Of a stretch of 36,489 nucleotides of DNA, positions 15,401-24,282 are shown one piece after another. The position numbers and the translations under genes were made by a program. Every line of letters starts with the position of its first letter. Positions within the stretch are counted from its first letter, which is position 1. The stretch covers positions 1 to 36,489 of the forward strand of contig NZ_QJKD01000032.1 of assembly GCF_003201875.1 (NCBI RefSeq). Reading direction: 5' to 3'. Under the pieces are notes generated by a model. The model was given only the letters and a program-made list of their open reading frames with translations, was not told the origin of the DNA and did no database searches. Source of the DNA: Hungatella effluvii (GTDB taxonomy: Bacteria > Bacillota > Clostridia > Lachnospirales > Lachnospiraceae).

Positions 15401-17983
15401 TTATTCCACCGTCATATATGTCCCCAGCCCATCAAACTGGCTGCCATAGCTGACTGCCTCCTCATACTGGTTAGACTGCAGCGCCAGACTCACTGTATTG
15501 CAGATGCATCTCTGCAATGCTCCAAACTCCAGAGTTCCCTCTTTCAGCTCCTGGCGGATATTATCATGGTCTGCTTTCACGCCCGGCATTACCATATCAT
15601 TGCCTGCCCGCATACAGCCCGCAGCCGTGCATACGCCTGCGGTGGAGGCTGTGGTGGTGGTCCAGTCTGTCATGATTGCGCCTGCAAAGCCCCACTCGTC
15701 TCTGGCGGCCTTTGTACAGATATCATAGGAATTTGCCGCATGGACGCCGTTGATCTGGTTGTAGGACGTCATAATTGACATGGGCTGTGAATTCTTCACT
15801 GCGATTTCAAATCCCTTTAAATAGATCTCGCGCAGCGCTCTCTCGGAAAGGACAGAATCAGACCCCATACGATTATCCTCCTGGTTGTTGCAGGCAAAAT
15901 GCTTGATCGTAGTTCCGCATCCCGGAATTTTCTGAACGCCGAGAGTGATTGCGGACGCCATCATACCGGACAGAAGCGGATCCTCGGAATAGTATTCGAA
16001 GTTCCGGCCGCAGAGCGGATTCCGGTGAATATTCATGCCTGGCGCCAGCCACAGCGTCACGTTAAACAGTTCCATCTCACGGCCGATCATCTCCCCTACT
16101 TCCTTCAGAAGACTGACATCCCATGTCTGTGCCAGAAGCGTACCGACCGGGATTGCGGTACAGTACTGATAGTAGGTTGTGCCTTCCGCTTCTTCCGGAT
16201 CGGCAAAGAAGCCGCCCTCAAAGGCCTGGAGGAACCCGCCTTTTTTAATCATACCCTCCACTACCTGATACGTCTTATGGAGCCTTAAACCGGCAGGTCC
16301 GTCTGCCAGTACCATGCTGGCCACGTTCCATGGGGAATCTATTGCAGCGGAGGATGTCTCAGCCGCAGCTCCCGGCACCGTAAGTCCTGCGGAGCCAAGG
16401 GCGCTTTCCTGGCCTTTTCCAGGATCGCCTGTGGCAAGTGCAATCAGCTGTTCCTCGGATAAGGTGCTCACGATCTCTCCGGCTTTTCCTCCCGTCACGC
16501 CTAAGTGTTCCGGATACGCAGCTGTTTCTTTCACGATCTGGTCCGCACAGACCGATAGGCCAGGGATCTTTAAGGATTCCGCCAGACTCTTCCACGCTTC
16601 CTCTTTTGCCTTCATCTTGCCGGCATCCGGCACCAGTTCCGTTAAGTCTTCTTTTCTCTCACAGATCGTTTCGCACTGCACCATCACGGCGTCCGCGTCG
16701 AGACAGATCGTAGCGGATAAGCTGGAGGCTTCCAGAGAATTCCCCACCCAGACGCCATATGTACCCGCTTCCAGGATCCATGCCGCCTTATCTTCATGAT
16801 AGGAGGCCAGCTGATACAGCGGGAAGGTAATCGTTAAATCCTGGGTCTCGTCAGGAGATAAAAGCGCGGTCTTTCCGAATCCGGCCAGACGGCGGAACTC
16901 TTTTGGCATATCATTCTGCGGACAGGATACGTAGACTTCCACAACTTCCTTTCCGGCATACGTATGTCCGATATTCTTCACGGAAGCCGTAACCGAGATT
17001 TTCGGCTGGTCTGTACCCAGACCGGAAGCGCTGATTCCGGTTCCCACAACGGAAAATTCCGTATAGGACAATCCGAAGCCGAAACCGTAGCGAACCGGCA
17101 CATCGAAGGTATCGAAATAACGGTATCCGACGAAAATTCCCTCTTCGTACTTCTCCGTCTCTATGTTGCCGTTCTTATGGCTGAAGGTCTGGGCATTGGG
17201 GTAATCTGCGTAGGTATAAGCCCAGGAATCCGTCATTTTTCCGCTTGGATTTACGGTGCCGGAAATGATATCCGCAAACGCCGAACCACCTTCCTGACCG
17301 GCCTGCATGAACTGCACGATGGATTTTATATTTGCAAACTCCTCAGTAAAGGCCAGGTCAATCAGACCTCCCGTATTGATAACGAGAACTACGTTGTCAT
17401 AGGATGCAGAAACCTGTGCCAGAAGCGCTTTTTCTTCTTCTGTGATGAAGTAATCCCCTTCCGCATCGTGACGATCCGCATTTTCCCCCGCAATACGGCT
17501 GAGCACAAATACCGCGGTATCGGCTCCATCGGCCTTTGCAGCCTCCTCGTCGATCGTATTGCCGCATGGAACGACAAACGGTGTGGTGGAGTACGCCTGG
17601 AAAAAGTTGCCGTCATACTGTTTCAGTTTATCCAGGACCGCCTCTTTCCAAGCCTGTCTTGCATCCGCGTAAATGGTCTCATAAGAGGAGAGCCATGCAT
17701 CGCTGGTCACTTCATAGCCTGCGGCCTTTAACCCCTGATAAATGGAAACACAGTCCCGCTCATTAACATCGCCGGAGCCGGTGCCCCCTTTTATGGTCTT
17801 GACTGCCCCTGCTCCGTAAAGCCCGATTTTCCCCTTTGCAGCAAGCGGCAGCAGATGGCCGTCATTTTTTAAAAGTACAAATCCTTCGGAAGCCGCTCTG
17901 CGGGCGATCTCCCTGTTTTCCTGCTCTCTTTTCGTTACTGCGTCTGATGTGGAACCGGTAAATGTCCTGTTTTTTAACTTCAT
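15401..17983 (-). CDS. GH3 beta-glucosidase with swapped domain order
   Basis: An 860-residue intracellular glycosidase. It starts with what is normally the GH3 C-terminal sandwich (REIARRAASEGFVLLKND), continues through a fibronectin-III-like stretch (YAGKEVVEVYVS...FRRLAGFGKT), and ends with the catalytic (beta/alpha)8 barrel (LADGPAGLRL, WLAPGMNIHRNPLCGRNFEYYSEDP, TIKHFACNNQE). The nucleophile is the Asp of GAIMTDW (D773). This reversed order is known from Ruminococcus albus and Butyrivibrio beta-glucosidases. GGAGG 6 nt before ATG 17983 sets the start; the frame opens 45 nt earlier without a site. There is no signal peptide. Divergent from an AraC regulator that probably controls it. Glucoside or xyloside specificity is not decidable here. 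Confidence 0.92.
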   Translation of the reverse strand: MKLKNRTFTGSTSDAVTKREQENREIARRAASEGFVLLKNDGHLLPLAAKGKIGLYGAGAVKTIKGGTGSGDVNERDCVSIYQGLKAAGYEVTSDAWLSSYETIYADARQAWKEAVLDKLKQYDGNFFQAYSTTPFVVPCGNTIDEEAAKADGADTAVFVLSRIAGENADRHDAEGDYFITEEEKALLAQVSASYDNVVLVINTGGLIDLAFTEEFANIKSIVQFMQAGQEGGSAFADIISGTVNPSGKMTDSWAYTYADYPNAQTFSHKNGNIETEKYEEGIFVGYRYFDTFDVPVRYGFGFGLSYTEFSVVGTGISASGLGTDQPKISVTASVKNIGHTYAGKEVVEVYVSCPQNDMPKEFRRLAGFGKTALLSPDETQDLTITFPLYQLASYHEDKAAWILEAGTYGVWVGNSLEASSLSATICLDADAVMVQCETICERKEDLTELVPDAGKMKAKEEAWKSLAESLKIPGLSVCADQIVKETAAYPEHLGVTGGKAGEIVSTLSEEQLIALATGDPGKGQESALGSAGLTVPGAAAETSSAAIDSPWNVASMVLADGPAGLRLHKTYQVVEGMIKKGGFLQAFEGGFFADPEEAEGTTYYQYCTAIPVGTLLAQTWDVSLLKEVGEMIGREMELFNVTLWLAPGMNIHRNPLCGRNFEYYSEDPLLSGMMASAITLGVQKIPGCGTTIKHFACNNQEDNRMGSDSVLSERALREIYLKGFEIAVKNSQPMSIMTSYNQINGVHAANSYDICTKAARDEWGFAGAIMTDWTTTTASTAGVCTAAGCMRAGNDMVMPGVKADHDNIRQELKEGTLEFGALQRCICNTVSLALQSNQYEEAVSYGSQFDGLGTYMTVE

Positions 17984-18064
17984 ATCTGACCTCCAAATGA
18001 TATCTGTCTGTTTTTCTCTATTATGCACGATTACCTCAACGGCCGCTAGATACTTTTTTAACCT

Positions 18065-18107
18065 TTTATAGGTTGATATTGATATAATTGCAAACTTTTA
18101 GTAGAAT
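18065..18107. promoter_or_regulatory. Overlapping divergent promoters of GH3 and araC-type gene
   Basis: Minus strand: TTGCAA (18093-18088), 17 nt, TATAAA (18070-18065), reading toward GH3. Plus strand: TTGATA (18079-18084), 17 nt, TAGAAT (18102-18107), reading toward the AraC gene. The two promoters interlock within 43 bp, so RNA polymerase or a regulator on one blocks the other. A tandem TTGATATTGATAT lies in the middle. Confidence 0.65.
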
Positions 18108-18159
18108 AAAAACAGATATTCCTGTCACTATTGATATACAGCAGAGAAAGGAACGCAGG

Positions 18160-19035
18160 ATGGACCACATCATTCACGAAGAAGTTTCCGAGAACATCAA
18201 TCTGCCGGCGAAACTGGAGCTCGTCCATTGTATGCCCATGACCATACCGGCTCACTGGCACGAATACTTAGAGATCCTGTGCCTGATCGATGGGCGGCTG
18301 ACGGCAGTCATTCAGGCCGAAACGTATCAGCCGGAGCCGGGAAGCCTGCTGGTCATCAATTCCAACGAACTTCATATGACACAGACAGCAGGCCTTACCA
18401 CCTATGTGCTGCTTCAGATTTCGGCGGAGCAGATGAGGCGCTTTTTCCCCAATTTTGAGGCGCTCCATTTCCAGACACTGATCACGAAAGTGATCCAAAG
18501 CCCGGATCAAAAGGAGATGTTCTACCATTTGGACGCCATGGTGAGCGAATACGAAAAACAGACGGACGGCTATCAGCTTCTGGTAACCGCACATCTCTAT
18601 GAGTTTCTCTATTATCTCTACCGCTGCTGTTCCCATTGGAACGAGTCCGGAAGCGATGACGATTCCAGCCGGGATATGAAGCGGATTGCCGGAATTATGG
18701 ACTACGTCCGCCGGAATTTCCGCAGGCCGCTGACGCTTAACGACGCCGCCGCTTCCCAGGGCCTGAGCCGGGAGTATTTCTGCCGCCTGTTTAAGAAATA
18801 TACGGGACAGACATTTCTGGCATACGTAAATTCTGTGCGCACCATGAATTTTTACGAAGAGCTCCTGAAATCGGATGAAAGCATTACGCAGCTGATGGTA
18901 CAGAACGGCCTTACGAATTACAAGGTCTTCATGCGGGTTTTTAAGGAAATGTATGGAACAACTCCGCAGAAGATACGGAAATCTGCCGCAAAATCCGCAG
19001 CAAAAAATGCCGCAGAATCACTTTTTACTCCGTGA
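18160..19035 (+). CDS. AraC-family regulator with cupin sensor domain
   Basis: A 291-residue one-component regulator. The N-terminal cupin (MTIPAHWHEYLEILCLIDG...EPGSLLVINSNELH) should bind a sugar; the C-terminal double helix-turn-helix (LTLNDAAASQGLSREYFCRLFKKYTGQTF and ITQLMVQNGLTNYKVFMRVFKEMYGTTPQ) binds DNA. AAAGGAA precedes ATG 18160; the frame's earlier ATG at 18088 lies inside the promoter region and is rejected. The C-terminal tail is a repeated Lys-Ser/Asn-Ala-Ala run (KSAAKSAAKNAAES), and its codons double as one arm of the terminator. Divergent arrangement suggests it regulates GH3. Confidence 0.9.
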   Translation: MDHIIHEEVSENINLPAKLELVHCMPMTIPAHWHEYLEILCLIDGRLTAVIQAETYQPEPGSLLVINSNELHMTQTAGLTTYVLLQISAEQMRRFFPNFEALHFQTLITKVIQSPDQKEMFYHLDAMVSEYEKQTDGYQLLVTAHLYEFLYYLYRCCSHWNESGSDDDSSRDMKRIAGIMDYVRRNFRRPLTLNDAAASQGLSREYFCRLFKKYTGQTFLAYVNSVRTMNFYEELLKSDESITQLMVQNGLTNYKVFMRVFKEMYGTTPQKIRKSAAKSAAKNAAESLFTP

Positions 19036-19052
19036 TTTGCGGCATTTTATAT
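19004..19052. terminator. Bidirectional terminator overlapping the AraC stop codon
   Basis: AAAATGCCGCA plus AATCAC (19004-19021, one bulged G) pairs with GTGATT plus TGCGGCATTTT (19032-19048), a 17-bp stem with a 10-nt loop. The left arm encodes the last residues of the AraC gene and the stop (19033-19035) sits in the right arm. From the minus strand the stem ends in six T, serving nrdD, whose stop is at 19071. Confidence 0.9.
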
Positions 19053-19070
19053 TTACTGATTCATGATGTA

Positions 19071-21434
19071 TTATGCGATAGTCTCCGCATACTTCCTGAT
19101 GTTGGAGGCATTGGCAATCTTCTTCACCTGGCCATCTCTCACGACTACCAGGGTAGGCGCCTGCATGATGCCAAGCTGTTCCGCCAGCTCTGCGTTCTCC
19201 TCTGCATCCACTACCTCATAATCTACATCCTTTAAGAACTGCTTTGCCATCTTGCAGTTTGGACACGTCTTGGTCGTGAAGAGGTAGGAACCAGCCGGAA
19301 TCTCTGCGTTGTGAACGGCTTCCTTCACCGTCTCCGCACTCTTGTTTCCCTTCTTCAGTACCGATCCGGTGATGTCGTAGGTGGTACGGTTCTTGTATTC
19401 CTGCGTCTTGCCCTCGTTCCAGTTCTGTACCGGTCTGTAGTAGCCGGTGATACGGCTGTAGATCTCAGCGCGCTTTCCGCAGATCGGGCAGACGCTGTGT
19501 TCGCCGATCAGATAGCCATGCTCTGCACAGATGGAATACGTCGGTGACAGCGTGTAATACGGAAGCTTGTAGTTCTCCGCAATGGTGCGCACCAGTCTCG
19601 CCGCGGCCGCCCAGTCAGGAAGCTTCTCGCCCAGGAAGGCATGGAATACGGTTCCCGAGGTGTATAAGGTCTGCAGCTCATCCTGAATATCCAGAGCATC
19701 GAATATATCCGCCGTATAATCGACAGGCAGATGAGAGCTGTTGGTGTAGTAGGGCGTATCCCCTTCGGCTCCGGCCGTCTTAATATCCGGATATCTCTTC
19801 CTGTCATGCTTGGCCAGACGATAGGTCGTGGACTCCGCCGGTGTGGCCTCCAGATTGTATAAGTCGCCGTATTTCTCCTGATAATCGGAAAGCCGCTCTC
19901 TCATATGGTTTAATACGTTCTTTGTAAATTCCTGTGTCTGTACACTTGTCATGTCTTCGCCCAGCCAGCCGGCATTGAGGCCAACCTCGTTCATGCCGAT
20001 TAGGCCGATGGTGGAGAAATGGTTTTCAAAGGTTCCCAGATATCTCCTGGTATAAGGGTACAGTCCCTGGTTCAGCAGCTTGGTGATCACTTCCCGCTTC
20101 GTCTTTAAGGACCTTGCGGAAACGTCCATCATATGGTCTAAACGGCTGTAGAAATCGGCTTCGTCCTTTGCCAGGTAAGCGATTCTCGGCATATTGATGG
20201 TTACGACGCCCACCGATCCGGTACTCTCGCCTGATCCGAAGAACCCGCCCGTCTTCCTGCGCAGCTCACGGAGATCGAGGCGCAGACGGCAGCACATGCT
20301 TCTGACATCGCTGGGTTCCATATCGCTGTTTATGTAATTGGAGAAGTAAGGCGTACCGTACTTGGAGGTCATCTCGAACAGCAGTCTGTTGTTCTCGGTA
20401 TCAGACCAGTCAAAGTCCTTGGTGATGGAATAGGTCGGGATCGGATACTGGAATCCGCGTCCGTTGGCGTCTCCCTCGATCATCGTCTCGATGAAGGCCT
20501 TGTTGATCATGTCCATCTCTGTCTTACAGTCTTTGTACTTGAAGTCCGCTTCCTTACCGCCTACAATAGCCGGAAGCTCTGCCATGTCGCCCGGTACGGT
20601 CCAGTCCAGCGTGATGTTGGAGAACGGCGCCTGAGTACCCCAGCGGCTTGGCGTATTAACGCCGTAGATGAAGGACTCGATGCACTTCTTCACCTCCGGG
20701 TAGGTTAAGTTATCTATCTTTACAAAAGGAGCAAGGTAGGTATCGAAAGAGGAAAATGCCTGAGCGCCTGCCCATTCATTCTGCATTATGCCTAAAAAGT
20801 TGACCATCTGGTTGCAGAGCACGGATAAATGCTTTGCTGGGGATGATGTGATCTTGCCCGGAATGCCGCCCAGACCTTCCATGAGAAGCTGCTTTAAGGA
20901 CCAGCCTGCGCAGTAGCCTGTCAGCATGGACAAATCGTGGATATGGATATCCGCATTCCTGTGGGCATCCGCGATCTCCTGATCGTATATCTCGGACAGC
21001 CAGTAGTTTGCCGTAACCGCGCCGGAATTGCTTAAGATCAGGCCGCCAACGGAATAGGTAACGGTCGAGTTCTCCTTAACACGCCAGTCCTCCACCTTCA
21101 CATAGCTGTTCACCACATCCTTATAGTCCAGGATGGTATTCTTCATGTTACGGATTTTTTCTCTCTGTTTTCTGTATAAAATATAGGCCTTTGCCACATC
21201 CGTGTAACCGGTCTGCTCCAGGACGTGCTCAACGCTGTCCTGAATCTGCTCAACCGTTACCTGGCCGTCTCTCATCTTTTCCTGAAAGTCCGCCGTAACA
21301 CGGAGGGACAACAGCTCCAGAATCTCATTATTAAAATCCTTCTTTGTAGCCTTAAATGCTTTCTTTATCGCTTCCGTTATCTTATTCAGACTGAATTCAG
21401 CGACCTCCCCATCTCTTTTCAATACTGATATCAT
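19071..21434 (-). CDS. nrdD: Anaerobic ribonucleotide reductase NrdD fused to a redoxin domain
   Basis: Class III glycyl-radical enzyme making dNTPs from NTPs without oxygen. The order is ATP-cone (1-~90), large catalytic barrel, a zinc site (CAEH...CPIC), and the glycyl-radical loop RITGYYRP (G664). After a linker, residues ~712-787 form an extra thioredoxin/glutaredoxin-like domain with active-site CPNC (724-727), cis-Pro-type MQAPTLVVV and a closing helix. Usual NrdD is about 700-ish residues, so the tail is an add-on. A built-in redoxin suggests substrate reduction by dithiol rather than formate, as known for the NrdD2 type; that is inference. ATG 21434 follows AGGAG by 10 nt. The radical-generating activase NrdG is not in the window. 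Controlled by NrdR boxes upstream. Confidence 0.95.
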   Translation of the reverse strand: MISVLKRDGEVAEFSLNKITEAIKKAFKATKKDFNNEILELLSLRVTADFQEKMRDGQVTVEQIQDSVEHVLEQTGYTDVAKAYILYRKQREKIRNMKNTILDYKDVVNSYVKVEDWRVKENSTVTYSVGGLILSNSGAVTANYWLSEIYDQEIADAHRNADIHIHDLSMLTGYCAGWSLKQLLMEGLGGIPGKITSSPAKHLSVLCNQMVNFLGIMQNEWAGAQAFSSFDTYLAPFVKIDNLTYPEVKKCIESFIYGVNTPSRWGTQAPFSNITLDWTVPGDMAELPAIVGGKEADFKYKDCKTEMDMINKAFIETMIEGDANGRGFQYPIPTYSITKDFDWSDTENNRLLFEMTSKYGTPYFSNYINSDMEPSDVRSMCCRLRLDLRELRRKTGGFFGSGESTGSVGVVTINMPRIAYLAKDEADFYSRLDHMMDVSARSLKTKREVITKLLNQGLYPYTRRYLGTFENHFSTIGLIGMNEVGLNAGWLGEDMTSVQTQEFTKNVLNHMRERLSDYQEKYGDLYNLEATPAESTTYRLAKHDRKRYPDIKTAGAEGDTPYYTNSSHLPVDYTADIFDALDIQDELQTLYTSGTVFHAFLGEKLPDWAAAARLVRTIAENYKLPYYTLSPTYSICAEHGYLIGEHSVCPICGKRAEIYSRITGYYRPVQNWNEGKTQEYKNRTTYDITGSVLKKGNKSAETVKEAVHNAEIPAGSYLFTTKTCPNCKMAKQFLKDVDYEVVDAEENAELAEQLGIMQAPTLVVVRDGQVKKIANASNIRKYAETIA

Positions 21435-21492
21435 TTATACCTGACTCCTTTCCTTTTACAACCCTGACACCGCCTTAACCGGTGCATTGTTT

Positions 21493-21562
21493 ATTATAGC
21501 AGAAGAGAAACAAAAACACAATATCTGGTTTCGTAAAAAAACATCAAAACCATATATTGTGT
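21493..21562 (-). promoter_or_regulatory. nrdD promoter with two NrdR boxes
   Basis: Two 16-bp sites resemble the NrdR box (ACACwATATATwGTGT): ACACAATATCTGGTTT at 21516-21531 (13 of 16 match) and AAACCATATATTGTGT at 21547-21562 (14 of 16). Their centres are 31 bp apart, three helical turns, as is typical. The promoter is TTGTGT (21521-21516), 17 nt, TATAAT (21498-21493, also extended -10 TGC), so the proximal box covers the -35. NrdR, an ATP/dATP-sensing repressor encoded elsewhere, should shut nrdD off here. Confidence 0.85.
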
Positions 21563-21703
21563 CTTATTATGATTTCTTATAAGCTTCGAGCCACTTATCG
21601 CAAAAGCGCGAACTGTCTGTCAGTATAACACACCTTTCACAGTTTCTCAACCACCAATTCGTCCGGTGTGCTTCACAGCCGTACATTTATGCTTTATGCC
21701 ATT

Positions 21704-22951
21704 TTAAATCAGATTTGTATACATCTCCGCAGGCACATAGGCGCTGACAAAAATACCGTCGTCCCGGTACTCTTCCTTCAGAAGCTGGCCGTATTTCCGG
21801 ATCAGCTGTATCTTTCCGGCATCCTGATAGGGGTATACCCGTTCCAGGAATACTTTTCGGCTCCTCAAAATACTCTCCAGCAGATTCAGGAGCTCGTCCA
21901 GTCCTTCCCCGGTCTTTGCCGAGATCCTCACCTGGTAATCGGAAGATAGGTCGCGGGGGATTCTCATCTCACCTGCCGCGTCTATCTTATTAAAGACTGT
22001 GATCACTTCCTTGTCGTGAACGCCCAAATCCTTCAGTGTCTCATAGACCACATACATCTGCATATCCATCTGGGGATTGGAACAGTCCACCACATGAAGA
22101 ATGATGTCTGAGTACTTTGCCTCCTCCAGTGTGCTCTTAAACGCCTCGATCAGATTATGGGGCAGCTTCCGTATAAATCCGACCGTATCAGTCAGAAGAA
22201 TCTGCTCCCCGCCGGGAAGCTCTAAGTTTCTCGTCGTCGGATCCAGCGTGGCAAAGAGTTTGTCCTCCGCCAGAATTCCGGCGTCCGTAAGCGTATTGAG
22301 CAGCGTGGACTTTCCCGCGTTGGTGTAACCCACAATGGCTGCCACCGGAGTATGGTTCCTTGTCCGCTGCTGCCTGGCCACGTCCCTGTGGCGCTTCACC
22401 TCCTCCAGTTCCGCTTTCAGCTGGCCAATCCGGTCGTGAATCAATCGACGGTCCGCCTCCAGCTTCTTCTCGCCGGGACCTCTCGTTCCGATTCCGCCGC
22501 CCAGACGGGAGAGCGAATTTCTCAGTCCCACCAGTCTGGCCGCCCGATACTTTAACTGGGCCAGCTCCACCTGGATCTTTCCTTCCCTGGTCGTCGCCCT
22601 GGAAGCGAAAATGTCGAGAATTACCATGGTACGGTCCATCACCTTCGTATCCAGCGCATCCTCCAGATTCCGAAGTTGTGCGGGCGACAGCTCATCGTCG
22701 CAGACAATGCCAGTGGCATTCAGCTCCCAGACCCGCTCCTTCACCTCTTCGATCTTTCCCTTGCCCAGATATGTCCCCGGATGAATCCGTTCCCGGTTCT
22801 GGATGATCTTGTCCACCGTGACGGCTCCCGCCGTCTCCACAAGCTCCTCCAGCTCATCTAAGGAGGCTGCTGCCAGGCTTTCCTCTTCCGTGCTCACGGC
22901 CACCAGAATGACCCGCTCTTCGATTTCCTTTAACTCCACTAAATCAGCCAT
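21704..22951 (-). CDS. hflX: Ribosome-associated GTPase HflX
   Basis: A 415-residue GTPase that splits stalled or hibernating 70S/50S ribosomes under stress. The N-terminal HflX domain with LGKGKIEEV and the RGPGEKKLEADRR linker is followed by the G domain: G1 GYTNAGKST (208-216), G3 DTVGF (255-259), G4 NKID (321-324). AGGAG is only about 4 nt from ATG. It is the last gene of the scpAB-dut-TPR-hflX run, 15 nt after the TPR lipoprotein. I see no strong terminator in 21600-21703, only a loose AACTGT/ACAGTT pair. Confidence 0.95.
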   Translation of the reverse strand: MADLVELKEIEERVILVAVSTEEESLAAASLDELEELVETAGAVTVDKIIQNRERIHPGTYLGKGKIEEVKERVWELNATGIVCDDELSPAQLRNLEDALDTKVMDRTMVILDIFASRATTREGKIQVELAQLKYRAARLVGLRNSLSRLGGGIGTRGPGEKKLEADRRLIHDRIGQLKAELEEVKRHRDVARQQRTRNHTPVAAIVGYTNAGKSTLLNTLTDAGILAEDKLFATLDPTTRNLELPGGEQILLTDTVGFIRKLPHNLIEAFKSTLEEAKYSDIILHVVDCSNPQMDMQMYVVYETLKDLGVHDKEVITVFNKIDAAGEMRIPRDLSSDYQVRISAKTGEGLDELLNLLESILRSRKVFLERVYPYQDAGKIQLIRKYGQLLKEEYRDDGIFVSAYVPAEMYTNLI

Positions 22952-22966
22952 TGATCTCCTAATCCA

Positions 22967-23761
22967 TTACCTCGTTTTTAAAAACTCCAGTTCCCGCGCG
23001 GCTTCTTCGTCCGAGCTGTTTCCTGCCACATACTGCTCCATCAGCTCCCGCGCCTTGTCAAAGTCTCCCTTGTACTCGTATGCAACTGCCTGATTGTAGA
23101 TCAGATCCGGCACCGAGGCGGCGTCCGGCTTTAATAATCCCTGGGCGAAATAGGTGATAGCCGTCTCATAATCCTTTTCACCGAATTTGCAGAGGCCCAT
23201 CCGGTTGTACAGCTCGGCATTTTCGATTCCTTCCGCCTGGGCGCTCTCATAGAGCGTCATGGCCTCGGCAGAGGCTCCCTGGTTCTCCAACGCCGCTCCA
23301 GCCGCGAGAATCGCCTCCGCCCGGCCCGGAGCATTCTTCTCTGTATCCAGTTCCGCCGCACGCTTATAATCGTCCAGCGCCCCGCTTAAGTCTCCCGTCT
23401 GCGCTTTGGAGACGCAGCGCATGTTCAAATATTCCGGACGCTCCTTATCCACCTGAATCAGGATACCGTAGGTATCCGAGGCAGCCTGGTAATCTGCGGC
23501 ACGGTATTCCGCCTCCGCACGGTATTTCAGTACGTCAATATCGAATGCGCCCACCAGCGCGTTGGAGGCATTAATCGCCTCGTCGAAAGAAGCAATCGCA
23601 CTCTCATAATCCCCAGCATTCAGCGCTTCTATTCCCGCATCGCGGTACGTATACTTATTTTCACTCTTTCCGCATCCTACGGTTAAGCTCATGCATACGC
23701 CGGCCGTCAGGACGAGAAGCTTTAATCTGGAACCCATTTTTACTCTGGAACATGTTTTCAT
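22967..23761 (-). CDS. TPR-repeat lipoprotein
   Basis: A 264-residue secreted lipoprotein: signal peptide ending LTVGC, Cys lipidated, then at least five tetratricopeptide repeats (for example AGIEALNAGDYESAIASFDEA, AEYRAADYQAASDTYGILI, AKTQGDLSGALDDYKRAAEL-like, MGLCKFGEKDYETAITYFAQG). Such scaffolds hold partner proteins at the cell surface; the partner is unknown. GGAG lies 8 nt before the ATG. Close spacing to dut (23 nt) and hflX (15 nt) shows co-transcription, but gives no clear functional link. Confidence 0.85.
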   Translation of the reverse strand: MKTCSRVKMGSRLKLLVLTAGVCMSLTVGCGKSENKYTYRDAGIEALNAGDYESAIASFDEAINASNALVGAFDIDVLKYRAEAEYRAADYQAASDTYGILIQVDKERPEYLNMRCVSKAQTGDLSGALDDYKRAAELDTEKNAPGRAEAILAAGAALENQGASAEAMTLYESAQAEGIENAELYNRMGLCKFGEKDYETAITYFAQGLLKPDAASVPDLIYNQAVAYEYKGDFDKARELMEQYVAGNSSDEEAARELEFLKTR

Positions 23762-23784
23762 CTTAAATTCTCCATCCGGGGAGG

Positions 23785-24222
23785 TTACTGCTTTCCGGTA
23801 CTCCCGTGGCCTCCGCGGTCCTCATGGTCAAGCGTGTCCGTTTCTTCAAATGACAGCTCCGGCTGGTGCTTCATGATGCGGAACTGGCAGATTCTGTCAT
23901 TGGCGTGAATCACCGTGTCACGAAGGGCATAAGCCGGGAAAAACCACTGGTCATTATCCCCGCAGTACGTCTCATCGATGACTCCCATGCTGTTCGTCTG
24001 GATCACACCGTAATTCTTAAACGTGCTGCTTCTCGGCACCACATGGGCCTCATAGCCGGCCGGCAGCTCCATGGCGATTCCAAGCGGAATCAGCTGAAAC
24101 TCTCCCGCCTTCAGTTCAATCTCTTCCGCCGCGCGTAAATCGATCCAGTCGGATTTGCCTCCAATGTAGCATAAACGCTCGATTTTATCTATAAAATATT
24201 TTATTCTGATTTTCTCTGTCAC
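23785..24222 (-). CDS. dut: dUTPase (dUTP diphosphatase), trimeric type
   Basis: A 145-residue enzyme hydrolysing dUTP to dUMP and PPi, keeping uracil out of DNA and feeding dTMP synthesis. Motif 1 is DWIDLRA, unlike the usual AGYDLxA; motif 2 is PRSSTFKNYG (63-72); motif 3 GVIDETYCGD (80-89), with the catalytic Asp and sugar-stacking Tyr; motif 4 DRICQF (109-114); motif 5 RGGHGSTG (136-143), in which His replaces the usual Phe. All catalytic positions are present, so activity is likely, though the altered motifs 1 and 5 mark a Clostridial subgroup. The start is GTG at 24222, with AGGAGG 7 nt upstream. A small hairpin CGGCTG/CAGCCG (24252-24268) lies between it and scpB. Confidence 0.85.
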   Translation of the reverse strand: MTEKIRIKYFIDKIERLCYIGGKSDWIDLRAAEEIELKAGEFQLIPLGIAMELPAGYEAHVVPRSSTFKNYGVIQTNSMGVIDETYCGDNDQWFFPAYALRDTVIHANDRICQFRIMKHQPELSFEETDTLDHEDRGGHGSTGKQ

Positions 24223-24282
24223 TGTATATCCTCCTGATTATGAGCACGAAACGGCTGTCTCTCAGCCGCCTGCGTGCGGTAG

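Noticed and set aside
16964..17731. 255-codon plus-strand ORF opposite GH3
   Set aside because: Antisense to well-recognised GH3 domains and without ribosome site or domain.
18961..19035. Ala/Lys-rich AraC tail as a separate repeat domain
   Set aside because: It is only three short AAA-tCn-GCn-GCA-like units, partly dictated by the terminator arm.
21600..21703. Terminator after hflX
   Set aside because: Only a weak AACTGT/ACAGTT pairing with a long loop and no T-tract could be found.
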